From Candidatus Woesearchaeota archaeon (GTDB taxonomy: Archaea; Nanobdellota; Nanobdellia; Woesearchaeales; GW2011-AR4): DNA of 10,208 bases. The notes under the pieces were generated by a model that was not told the DNA's origin, ran no database searches, and was given only the letters and a program-made list of their open reading frames with translations. This document shows, one piece after another, positions 1-6,390 of the stretch. A program made the translations under genes and the position numbers. The stretch covers positions 1-10,208 of the forward strand of contig DAOVKD010000012.1 in assembly GCA_030631975.1 (NCBI GenBank), read 5' to 3'. Position 1 is the stretch's first letter, and every line of letters starts with the position of its first letter.

Positions 1-236
1 AATAATAAAGACAAAGCAACGAAGCAAAACCAATGATTATTAATTAATAATAATTTTTCGCTGAATAATGGTATTAAAGTTAAATATCAAATAATGAGTC
101 AATAAATAATTGTGAGCAACAAAAATAAAAATTAATGGAGTTTGACATTGTCCAATAACTTTTGGAGCTTACTATAATAGCGATAAATTAATAAAGAAGT
201 TCTGTTTTTTTAAAAAATAATAAAAGTAACATAAAA
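1..236. other. AT-rich upstream region without a recognisable gene
   Basis: No convincing open frame is present. Several TATA-like stretches precede the lipoprotein gene (around 173-178, 182-192 and 205-218), but none is clearly best, so the transcription start is not assigned. A short inverted repeat CCAA/TTGG lies at 152-165. Confidence 0.4.
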
Positions 237-242
237 GGTGGT
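237..242 (+). promoter_or_regulatory. Ribosome-binding site of the phosphodiesterase-like lipoprotein gene
   Basis: GGTGGT sits five bases before ATG 248 and matches the archaeal 16S rRNA 3' end (anti-Shine-Dalgarno type GGTG). It favours ATG 248 over the in-frame TTG at 242, which overlaps it. Confidence 0.6.
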
Positions 243-247
243 TGTAT

Positions 248-2296
248 ATGATTAATAGTAAACGCAGTGTATTATTCCTATTATCTCTTATTGTGCTGGC
301 AATTTTCTTATCCGCATGTACGCAATTAGAAGTTAAAGAGGACGAACTTCAGGAAAGTGACGTTAAGCTGTATGTTGTAGGAGAACCTTCAGAAACAGCC
401 ACTAAGTTATACTGGTTCATTCCTGATGGCATGAGGGCAGAGCCGGATTTGTTCAACATTTTTAAATGGGCAGAACAAGGTAAATTACCTAACATAAAAA
501 GAATGATGGATAATGGGGCATATGGTTATGCAATACCTGTATTTCCTTCTCACACCCCTGTAAACTTTGCAACATTGTTTACAGGAACTTACCCAAAAAC
601 TCATGGAATAGCAGACGGGCCTATGCATATAGAAGGAAGGCCTTTAGATAAAGTAGCAGTAGGGGGTTTTAGGTCTACTGCCAGAAAAGTACCTGCTATA
701 TGGTCAACATTGGAAGAGAATGGAAAAAAAGTTTTCCTATTATCACTTCCTGGTTCAACACCGCCTGAAATCGATCAAGGAATGGTTATAAGGGGAAGAT
801 GGGGTGGCTGGGGCGCTGACTTTCATGCAATAAACTTTCAATCAAAAGAAGATATGTCGCAAAGAAAAAAACAAGGCAGAGGCTCAAGACTCTTTTTCTT
901 TGGACCGCAGTTAACACAGTACATAGATTCAAAGCCAGCACAAGACTGGGAAAATATGCCAAGCTCATTTAGTACGCCATTAGAATCAAAGATGACTGCC
1001 TGGGGGGCAACAACTTATGCTTACATATACGACAGCACAGATGATGGAACAACGAATTACAACAAAATAGTTTTCTCAAAAGACAAAAAAGAAATATTAG
1101 CAGATATAAGCCAAGGTGAATGGAGTAACTGGCAGGAAATAACCCTAAAATGGCAGGAAAAAGAGGTTAACTCTAATGTAATATTCAATATAATAATATT
1201 GGATGATGATGGATTTTTCAGGGTAAGACTCTTCTTCAACAATATAAACAAGTATATAACACAGCCATCAGCAGCAGCAGATGAGCTAACAACAAATATA
1301 GGTCCAATGGTGGATTTTGTAGATAATTTTCCGCCGCAGCTGATATATTATGATGAGGATAAAAAAACCTTCTTAGACGAACTTAAGCTTTCTTTTGACT
1401 GGCATACTAAAGCAATACCAACTATAATGGAAAAATACCAGCCTGATGTAATGATACATGACATTTACAGTCCAAACCAGATGCTGACAAGCAGATGGTG
1501 GCTGGGCTATATAGATCCTGTAAGTAAAAGGTATAATGATGTAACAGAGGAAGAAAGAAAACAGTTATGGGCAGAAGTAGAAGATATGTACAAGAGACTG
1601 GATAATATGATTGGAGAAATTTTAGACAATGTAGATGAAAATACAATTGTAGTCTTGAGCTCTGACCATGGAGCAGCTGTACTGAATAAATGGGTAAGAG
1701 TTAATAATTTGTTAGCCAAAAACGGGCTTTTAAGGTTTACAATAAATGCAGAAACAGGAGAGCCAATAATAGACTGGGAAAATTCAAAAGCGATCTACCT
1801 GAAGATGGATAATATTTACATACATCCTGACGGCTTAGCAGGTGACTGGACCAGGGCATCAGGACCGGAATATGAATCATTAAGAGAGCAGGTAATAAAG
1901 ATATTATTAGATCTGAGGGATGTGGATGGACGAAGCCCAGTTGCTACAGTAACTAAATGGGAGGATGTAGAAAAATTTTTGGACCTTCCAACAGACAGGG
2001 TAGGAGACTTAATAATAGCAAACGAGGCAGGTTATGGGTGGAACGAAGAAATGACAGGAGACTTGGAACTATTCTCAACACCGCTAAAAACAGGCTATAA
2101 ACAGGCAATACACCCGGAAGAAGCAAAAAGCATGTGGACACCGTTTATAATCATGGGTCCCGGAGTAAAAAAAGGTTATGAGATCAAAGAGCCTCAAAAG
2201 TTTGTTGATCAATATCCTACAATAATGAAGCTACTTGGAATGCCAATTCCAGAGTTTGTGGAAGGAGAGCCTTTAGAAGAGGTATTTGAAAAATAA
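248..2296 (+). CDS. Lipoprotein of the type I phosphodiesterase/nucleotide pyrophosphatase (alkaline phosphatase) superfamily
   Basis: The 682-residue protein is predicted to be exported and lipid-anchored. A basic N-terminus and a hydrophobic stretch (about 8-21) lead to a lipobox LSAC with Cys24. Alkaline-phosphatase-superfamily motifs follow in order: PDG with metal-ligand Asp60; PSHTP with candidate nucleophile Thr103, nine residues before the TG of FTGTYPKTHGI; SDHG with metal ligands Asp473 and His474; and His622 in AIHPEE before FIIMGPGVKKG. A beta-rich insert of about 150 residues (about 195-350) separates the first motifs from the rest. The usual Asp-x3-His metal pair is not visible near SPNQMLTSRWW (about 408-418). 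The family hydrolyses phosphodiester, phosphomonoester or sulfate bonds; the substrate here cannot be read from sequence. I start at ATG 248, five bases after GGTGGT; an in-frame TTG at 242 lies inside that ribosome-binding site. The gene stands alone on this strand. Confidence 0.85.
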   Translation: MINSKRSVLFLLSLIVLAIFLSACTQLEVKEDELQESDVKLYVVGEPSETATKLYWFIPDGMRAEPDLFNIFKWAEQGKLPNIKRMMDNGAYGYAIPVFPSHTPVNFATLFTGTYPKTHGIADGPMHIEGRPLDKVAVGGFRSTARKVPAIWSTLEENGKKVFLLSLPGSTPPEIDQGMVIRGRWGGWGADFHAINFQSKEDMSQRKKQGRGSRLFFFGPQLTQYIDSKPAQDWENMPSSFSTPLESKMTAWGATTYAYIYDSTDDGTTNYNKIVFSKDKKEILADISQGEWSNWQEITLKWQEKEVNSNVIFNIIILDDDGFFRVRLFFNNINKYITQPSAAADELTTNIGPMVDFVDNFPPQLIYYDEDKKTFLDELKLSFDWHTKAIPTIMEKYQPDVMIHDIYSPNQMLTSRWWLGYIDPVSKRYNDVTEEERKQLWAEVEDMYKRLDNMIGEILDNVDENTIVVLSSDHGAAVLNKWVRVNNLLAKNGLLRFTINAETGEPIIDWENSKAIYLKMDNIYIHPDGLAGDWTRASGPEYESLREQVIKILLDLRDVDGRSPVATVTKWEDVEKFLDLPTDRVGDLIIANEAGYGWNEEMTGDLELFSTPLKTGYKQAIHPEEAKSMWTPFIIMGPGVKKGYEIKEPQKFVDQYPTIMKLLGMPIPEFVEGEPLEEVFEK

Positions 2297-2487
2297 TCGT
2301 TTGTTTTACTAATCTCACGCCTAAACTTAAAAGACAATTCCCTTTAAACTCAATAGGAAACTTCTCACAAGCAGATATAAGGCCTTATGAAAGGACTGAT
2401 GATACAGTTGTAAAGTGGCAGATTAAAAAATTTGATGAATTATCCTACAAATCTAACAACCAAAAAAATCCCGGAAAGAATTATTAA
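2290..2487 (+). pseudogene. Possible gene remnant: start-less open stretch of about 65 codons
   Basis: Between the convergent genes, one plus-strand frame is open from just after an in-frame TGA (2287-2289) to TAA at 2485-2487, with no ATG, GTG or TTG near its beginning. Its translation looks protein-like, for example QADIRPYERTDDTVVKWQI. A pattern of the type V-x-W-x-I followed by an acidic/aromatic end resembles the C-terminal strands of beta-sandwich domains in archaeal surface proteins. Its last 48 bases overlap the 3' end of the minus-strand membrane-protein gene. It may be the tail of a lost gene or a chance open frame. A run of six A at 2425-2430 reads as a T-tract on the minus strand just beyond that gene's stop and could help termination there. 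Confidence 0.2.
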
Positions 2488-3462
2488 AAATGGGGCATAT
2501 TTCAAATATTTTTGCGGGTAAGGTATCATAGAACCTGCTTTTAATATGAATAGCTCTCCAATCCCCATAATAAGTGGAGCAGCATAAGCTAAGGCCATTT
2601 GTACTTCAAAAATTATAGAAGAAACAAAAAGTGCTCCAGAACAAGGTATTACCGCAACTAATAAAGGAGAAACATTTTTTTTATTAAGATAGTTTTCAAG
2701 CAACATTGTAAAACCAACAAAAATAACCAGAAATCCACTATACTTCAAAAAATAATAAGAAATAATATTTAATGATAAAAAAAGAACTATGTACGTTGAA
2801 ATTATATGAATAATCCCTGATTTCAGCCAAATAAGCTTATTTTTTTTATTCTTCGAACTCAAAGATATAGGCAGCACCAAATTAAAGAAGTCTCCTATGA
2901 TTGCAAAAAATCCACCTGCTATAAAAAGAAATGGCAGTAATAAAAGAGGATTTTCAGGAAGCCTTATATTGCCCAAGGTAAAAGTCGAAATATGTTTCTT
3001 TTCTGCTTTTTCAGAATTTTCACTGCACTTTGGGCAGTAATATTGAATATTTTTTTCAAAATGTTCTTCTATTTGTTTTTCCATGTTATTTGTTCCTTCT
3101 GAATCATCAAATCCTTTTATTTGAACAATTATAGGTATTCCTCTCCAATAATCTTCAAACAAAGTATTTTTCTTAATTTTTAGTGTAGAACAATTGTGAT
3201 ATATGAAAATTTTAGTTTCCATTTTTTGGTAGGCTGATGGATCATGCAGATAAACTTCATAATCACAATCTTCAAGCACAAAATTTTCTTTTAGATAGGG
3301 CAAGTCTATTTTTTGCCTGTGAAGTGAATGGATTATTATTTGATCATCATATCCTGTTATGGAAACCAGAGGATGAGGGTGTGCAAAAGTTGATAAGGCA
3401 TTTACTAGGATAAAAAATATAAAAAAGCCGAATATTCTCCAGGTTACACAGGCAGTACGCAT
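2440..3462 (-). CDS. Exported-domain multi-pass membrane protein, possibly NicO/DsbD-like transporter
   Basis: The 340-residue protein has a signal peptide (1-27) ending ALSTFA, then HPHP. Cleavage there would expose His-Pro-His at the mature N-terminus. An extracytoplasmic domain (about 28-165) contains Cys66, Cys91 and a CPKC motif at 143-146. About six membrane helices follow (roughly 172-200, 212-235, 242-258, 265-285, 288-307, 322-339). A helix with PCSGAL (273-278) recalls the Pro-Cys motif of DsbD/CcdA and the PCPGA-type motif of NicO/RcnA metal exporters. The HPH start after a signal peptide recalls DUF1007-type proteins, which often neighbour NicO genes. Metal or thiol-redox transport is therefore an inference, and no family is firmly recognised. 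The ATG has only a weak AAAGAG-like site upstream, but a TATA-like box lies about 40 bases before it. The 3' end faces the phosphodiesterase gene. Confidence 0.75.
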   Translation of the reverse strand: MRTACVTWRIFGFFIFFILVNALSTFAHPHPLVSITGYDDQIIIHSLHRQKIDLPYLKENFVLEDCDYEVYLHDPSAYQKMETKIFIYHNCSTLKIKKNTLFEDYWRGIPIIVQIKGFDDSEGTNNMEKQIEEHFEKNIQYYCPKCSENSEKAEKKHISTFTLGNIRLPENPLLLLPFLFIAGGFFAIIGDFFNLVLPISLSSKNKKNKLIWLKSGIIHIISTYIVLFLSLNIISYYFLKYSGFLVIFVGFTMLLENYLNKKNVSPLLVAVIPCSGALFVSSIIFEVQMALAYAAPLIMGIGELFILKAGSMIPYPQKYLKYAPFLIILSGIFLVVRFVG

Positions 3463-3499
3463 TATTTTTACACTCTTTAATTCTTTGCTATATCTTCAG

Positions 3500-3513
3500 T
3501 ATATAACTTTTTT
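3500..3513 (-). promoter_or_regulatory. BRE/TATA-like promoter of the multi-pass membrane protein gene
   Basis: On the minus strand the sequence reads AAAAAAG followed by TTATATA, which resembles an archaeal BRE plus TATA box. Its centre lies about 41 bases before ATG 3462, so the predicted transcription start near 3478 would leave a leader of about 15-18 bases carrying the weak AAAGAG-like site. It supports transcription separate from the genes to the right. Confidence 0.45.
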
Positions 3514-3558
3514 ATGCATCAGGACTTGGATTACAAGAATATTTAAAAAGCTTATTAA

Positions 3559-3705
3559 AACAGATTTATTGTAAATATTAAAGAGGATTTATTAGAATGT
3601 CAAAAAATATGGTTGATAGTATTCTTAAGTATTGGGGCATTGTTAATATATCCAGATATGAAATTGTGGCCTAATAAACAGGTTAAAGCAAAAAAGCTTT
3701 ACTAG
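3559..3705 (+). pseudogene. Short start-less open stretch with a membrane-like segment
   Basis: This frame is open for 48 codons to TAG at 3703-3705 and encodes a membrane-like stretch (IWLIVFLSIGALLIYP) followed by a basic tail (KQVKAKKLY). There is no ATG at its beginning; TTG at 3613 would give a peptide of about 30 residues. In another frame, ATG 3597 follows GAGG at 3583-3586 with normal spacing and would give a peptide of 25 residues ending at TAA 3672-3674. Neither is recognised. The stretch could be a remnant, a small membrane peptide or chance. Confidence 0.15.
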
Positions 3706-3714
3706 TTTTTTTGC
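3688..3714 (-). terminator. Possible hairpin/T-tract terminator
   Basis: The arms GCAAAAAA (3688-3695) and TTTTTTGC (3707-3714) are exact inverted repeats around an 11-base loop. Read on the minus strand, the element lies about 27 bases past the stop of the four-cysteine protein gene and ends in a T-rich arm. The stem is mostly A-T, so a simple T-tract terminator is as likely as a hairpin. Confidence 0.3.
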
Positions 3715-3740
3715 CAATAGAAGAAATTTTTAAATAGTAG

Positions 3741-4355
3741 TCAGCATCTAAAAGAAGTTATCATATCAAGATGAGACTTTGAAAAGGTTTCTATTGGAAT
3801 AAAAAATTCAAACCTATAGAATGTATTTTTTTTGCTGCAGTAAGTCCATGCAAGAATTGATTTATATTTTACTAAATCTTCAGTGCAAGCACCATACGTA
3901 AACCTATCTGTTGCAAATAAAGTGAAATATGTATAGTCAAGCCAAGGTGTCTGCCTGGTATGAAATTCCGGCTTAAACCTTTCAGGACACATGATTTCAT
4001 TTGATATTTCACCTGGATAAGGCGAAAGTGCATCTGCATATAATGCATTGATAGTCTGAATCTGATCGCTAAGAACAATCTCTGCTGACGCCTTGTCTAT
4101 ATTATCAAGTGAACTTATCTTTAGCACCATCTCATTCCTGCTGTATAAAAGCTTTGTAGATTGCTCGGTTTCATCAAATAACTTTTTCTCTACAGTAAAA
4201 CCCTCAAAAGCTTCTGAACTTAATCCTATGGAGTTAAGTTCCTTGCTTGCAGAACCTTGATTTGAAGATTCTGAATTATTTATCAGAAAAAAAGCAGATG
4301 CTATTATTACAAGGCCTAGTAACAAAAATCCAGCACTCTTAATGGTAATTGTCAT
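3741..4355 (-). CDS. Hypothetical membrane-anchored protein with four cysteines
   Basis: I do not recognise this 204-residue protein. A single hydrophobic helix (about 8-25) serves as membrane anchor or uncleaved signal. It is followed by a Ser/Asn-rich linker (26-40) and a globular domain predicted to lie outside the cell. The domain has four cysteines (123 in MCPERF, 157, 173, and 204 as the last residue), which could form two disulfides, and many aromatics in the 130-185 region. No catalytic motif is visible. The gene starts 55 bases after the stop of the repeat protein on the same strand. No clear ribosome-binding site precedes the ATG, so co-transcription from the promoter near 5758 is likely. 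A shared envelope role for the two proteins is inference only. Confidence 0.65.
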   Translation of the reverse strand: MTITIKSAGFLLLGLVIIASAFFLINNSESSNQGSASKELNSIGLSSEAFEGFTVEKKLFDETEQSTKLLYSRNEMVLKISSLDNIDKASAEIVLSDQIQTINALYADALSPYPGEISNEIMCPERFKPEFHTRQTPWLDYTYFTLFATDRFTYGACTEDLVKYKSILAWTYCSKKNTFYRFEFFIPIETFSKSHLDMITSFRC

Positions 4356-4410
4356 ATAATCCTAGATAAATGTTTTTATGCATGGAGCACTATCATTAGA
4401 TTTATTTTGC

Positions 4411-5730
4411 TTATGGTAGCATTAGAATAGAACGCACCACAGATTCCTCATTTTCTGTAGTTGTAACTGCCATAATGTTGCTGCCTATTTTTAGTTCTTG
4501 CCACTCAATTTCTTCTGTTGAACCATCTGACAGCCTTTTTAGCACAGGAACCTCATTTATAGGGCTGTTGTGCAGCAATGTAGTGAATTTTTTTTCTTTT
4601 GCAATCGTAATGCTGTTGTCACTTATTTTGACCAATTTGCCATTAAAGGTATTAAAATCTCTCCTATCCTCTTCCACTTCACGAATTACAATTGAACGCA
4701 CCACAGTTCGACCATAGACGTCTAAAGTAGAAACTACCACATTGACGCCAGGCTTAAGTTCTGTTCTTTCAGCATCCACAACAGTGCCGTTTAGCAATCT
4801 CTTCCTTAATGTAAAGTTATTGCTTTGGGCGCTATTCCTTATAACTACATGCTTCCCATTTTTGTTAAGAACATCAAAAGTATTGCCTTTAATGCTAATC
4901 AATTTTCCAATGATTTTTTTAACTGTGGGAGTAACATTTTTTTCCTGGATTATCACAGAACGTACAAATGTTTGCCTATTTTTGATAGCGGTCACAAGAA
5001 CCACATTATTTCCCCATACAAGTTTCTCCTTGCCAACTTCAACCGTGCTTTTGTCTGGCAACTGCATCATTACCGAAAAATTATCTTCAGCACCGTGGTG
5101 AATGACTTCTATTACCCTTCCATTGGGGGTAAGCAACTTGAAAGTATTGCCCTTAACGCTAACTAATGTCCCGCCAATTAGTTTAAAGCCCTGGTCAGTA
5201 ACGTTTGCTTTACCTTGCAGCACAATTGAGTATACTGCAGTTTTACCATTCTCAATAAAAGTAGTAATGAGCACCTTGCTGCCTGGCAGAAGGCCATCCC
5301 TACCAGCCTCAACCACGTTGCCATCTGAAAGTTTTTGATTTATTACATAGTCTCTCTCAGGAAGTTCATGTGTCACATTTACTACTTTCCTGCCTTGACT
5401 AAGTACTGTGAAAGTGTTATCATTAATTCCAATCAACATCCCGCGAATAACCTCTTTCCCGGATAGCTCCGTAGGTATTTCAGCAACCTTTCCTGAAGGA
5501 GAAATGAATATGATAACTGCGAGTACTAACATCACAAGGAATATAGCCACCCAGACAGTTAATTTCGGGCTACCTTTAGGTTTTTCTGGTACGCCATATC
5601 CACTTGCAATCTTGTCCACAAAAGCTACACTAGAAAGGGAGTAGCCATGGTGTATAAGCCTATCCTTAATCTGACGTTTGCTATACCCCCTTTTTAGCTG
5701 TGCCTCAATCCAAGCTCTGATGTCAGGCAT
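4411..5730 (-). CDS. Membrane-anchored protein with four tandem beta-rich repeats
   Basis: The 439-residue protein has three parts. An N-terminal helical segment (about 1-44, with RAWIEAQLKRGYSKRQIKDRL and HGYS) is of a helix-turn-helix-like type I associate with DPANN membrane proteins. One transmembrane helix spans about 58-77. An extracytoplasmic region holds four repeats at about 94-172, 184-262, 273-350 and 362-438. Each repeat opens with G-x-L-(I/V)-x-(I/V)-x-x-N-(T/S)-(F/I), passes a charged L-x-(D/N)-G-x-x-V/E centre and L-x-x-G-x-x-(V/I), and ends in (V/I)-x-(R/Y)-S-I-(V/L). This suggests small beta-barrels like DUF5666 domains. Function is unknown; ligand binding or an envelope scaffold is a guess. 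The ATG is placed for a leaderless transcript. The four-cysteine protein gene follows it. Confidence 0.75.
   Translation of the reverse strand: MPDIRAWIEAQLKRGYSKRQIKDRLIHHGYSLSSVAFVDKIASGYGVPEKPKGSPKLTVWVAIFLVMLVLAVIIFISPSGKVAEIPTELSGKEVIRGMLIGINDNTFTVLSQGRKVVNVTHELPERDYVINQKLSDGNVVEAGRDGLLPGSKVLITTFIENGKTAVYSIVLQGKANVTDQGFKLIGGTLVSVKGNTFKLLTPNGRVIEVIHHGAEDNFSVMMQLPDKSTVEVGKEKLVWGNNVVLVTAIKNRQTFVRSVIIQEKNVTPTVKKIIGKLISIKGNTFDVLNKNGKHVVIRNSAQSNNFTLRKRLLNGTVVDAERTELKPGVNVVVSTLDVYGRTVVRSIVIREVEEDRRDFNTFNGKLVKISDNSITIAKEKKFTTLLHNSPINEVPVLKRLSDGSTEEIEWQELKIGSNIMAVTTTENEESVVRSILMLP
4417..5451 (-). repeat. Four tandem protein-level repeats of about 89 residues
   Basis: The repeat units occupy 5215-5451, 4945-5181, 4681-4914 and 4417-4647. 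Their starts are 89-90 codons apart. Similarity is clear in protein but weak in DNA, so the duplications are old. The second and third units are the most alike (both carry VKGNTF or IKGNTF and end VRSVII or VRSIVI). The fourth is the most diverged and is Glu-rich. Confidence 0.7.
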
Positions 5731-5753
5731 ATTTTTTGAAATTATTTTTTATG

Positions 5754-5764
5754 TTTATAAAATT
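5754..5764 (-). promoter_or_regulatory. TATA-like box for leaderless transcription of the repeat protein gene
   Basis: On the minus strand the sequence reads AATTTTATAAA. Its centre lies 27-28 bases before ATG 5730, the spacing expected when the transcription start coincides with the start codon. No Shine-Dalgarno sequence is present, which fits a leaderless mRNA. This promoter probably also serves the four-cysteine protein gene downstream. Confidence 0.5.
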
Positions 5765-5928
5765 ATTGATTTTTGTCAAAGAATTGAAACTGCAAAGCAT
5801 TTTTTGTGGGTGGTTTTTGGCAAATATGAAATAAATGCGCAATGCGATGCAGATTATTGGCATGTCTACTTCCATAATCTTTAAATACTAATGGATTATC
5901 CTATTTCCTGTGAGAGAAAAGGAGAAGC

Positions 5929-5935
5929 ATATATA
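5929..5935 (+). promoter_or_regulatory. TATA-like box for leaderless transcription of pop5 and the cluster behind it
   Basis: ATATATA is centred 25 bases before ATG 5957 and preceded by purine-rich GGAGAAGC, which could act as BRE. No ribosome-binding site lies directly before the ATG, so a leaderless transcript is likely. A second TATA-like TTTAAATA at 5880-5887 could drive an alternative start near 5910. Confidence 0.5.
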
Positions 5936-5956
5936 CTATCTTCTCAATTGATTACA

Positions 5957-6325
5957 ATGGTTAAATCAAAAATAAAGCCATTATTGCCGAGCTTAAGGGA
6001 AAAGAAAAGATACTTAGCTTATGAAGTTATATCCGGATATAGGTTTAATGATGCAGTTCATGTCAGCAAAGCGATTTTAGATGCAGCAAATGATTTTTTA
6101 GGCACTTTAGGAATGGCAAAAGCTGGTGTTTTGATGATAAATGACAAATGGAATGAAAGTATGCAGAGAGGAATTATGAGAGTTAATCACAAGCATGTTA
6201 ATGATCTGAAAGCATCCTTGATTTTTGTAAAAAATATAGAAGGCAAGGATGCTGTTGTAAAAAGTGTAGGCGCTTCAGGCATTTTGAGAAAAACGCAGCA
6301 AAAGTATTTAAATCAGGCTGCATAA
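5957..6325 (+). CDS. rnp2: Ribonuclease P protein component 2 (Pop5 family)
   Basis: Pop5 binds the RNase P RNA together with Rpp30 and supports removal of tRNA 5' leaders. From ATG 5957 the product is 122 residues, the usual length for archaeal Pop5. Family hallmarks are KPLLPSLREKKRYLAYEVIS near the N-terminus (7-26), a central alpha/beta (RRM-like) fold, and the C-terminal VKSVGASGILRKTQQKYL. An in-frame ATG at 5891 would add 22 residues that do not resemble the family. It also sits only a few bases after a TATA-like TTTAAATA, so I reject it. The gene is the first of the plus-strand cluster and lies 65 bases before psmA. Its partner Rpp30 is not in the window. Confidence 0.9.
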   Translation: MVKSKIKPLLPSLREKKRYLAYEVISGYRFNDAVHVSKAILDAANDFLGTLGMAKAGVLMINDKWNESMQRGIMRVNHKHVNDLKASLIFVKNIEGKDAVVKSVGASGILRKTQQKYLNQAA

Positions 6326-6349
6326 TTCAAATAAAAACAACAAATAAAA

Positions 6350-6357
6350 TTTTAATA
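6350..6357 (+). promoter_or_regulatory. Possible internal TATA-like box before psmA
   Basis: TTTTAATA lies about 37 bases before ATG 6391 in an A-rich 65-base gap without a Shine-Dalgarno match. It could give psmA its own transcript with a leader of about 10 bases. The surrounding A/T bias makes a chance match quite possible. Confidence 0.25.
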
Positions 6358-6390
6358 AAACAACAAAGAAAAAATAAAAAACTGATAAAA

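Noticed and set aside
142..178. Bacterial-type promoter words TTGACA and TATAAT
   Set aside because: The spacer is 25 bases instead of about 17, and the rest of the window is archaeal, so this is a chance match in AT-rich DNA.
242..247. TTG start adding two residues to the lipoprotein
   Set aside because: It lies within the GGTGGT ribosome-binding site, and ATG 248 gives a normal lipoprotein signal peptide.
4475..5338. Several plus-strand open frames of 78-119 codons opposite the repeat protein gene
   Set aside because: They are antisense shadows repeating with the four repeat units; they lack family resemblance, and the minus-strand frame is continuous and well structured.
5678..5884. Plus-strand open frame of 68 codons before pop5
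   Set aside because: It starts inside the antisense of the repeat protein gene, crosses its promoter and matches nothing recognisable.
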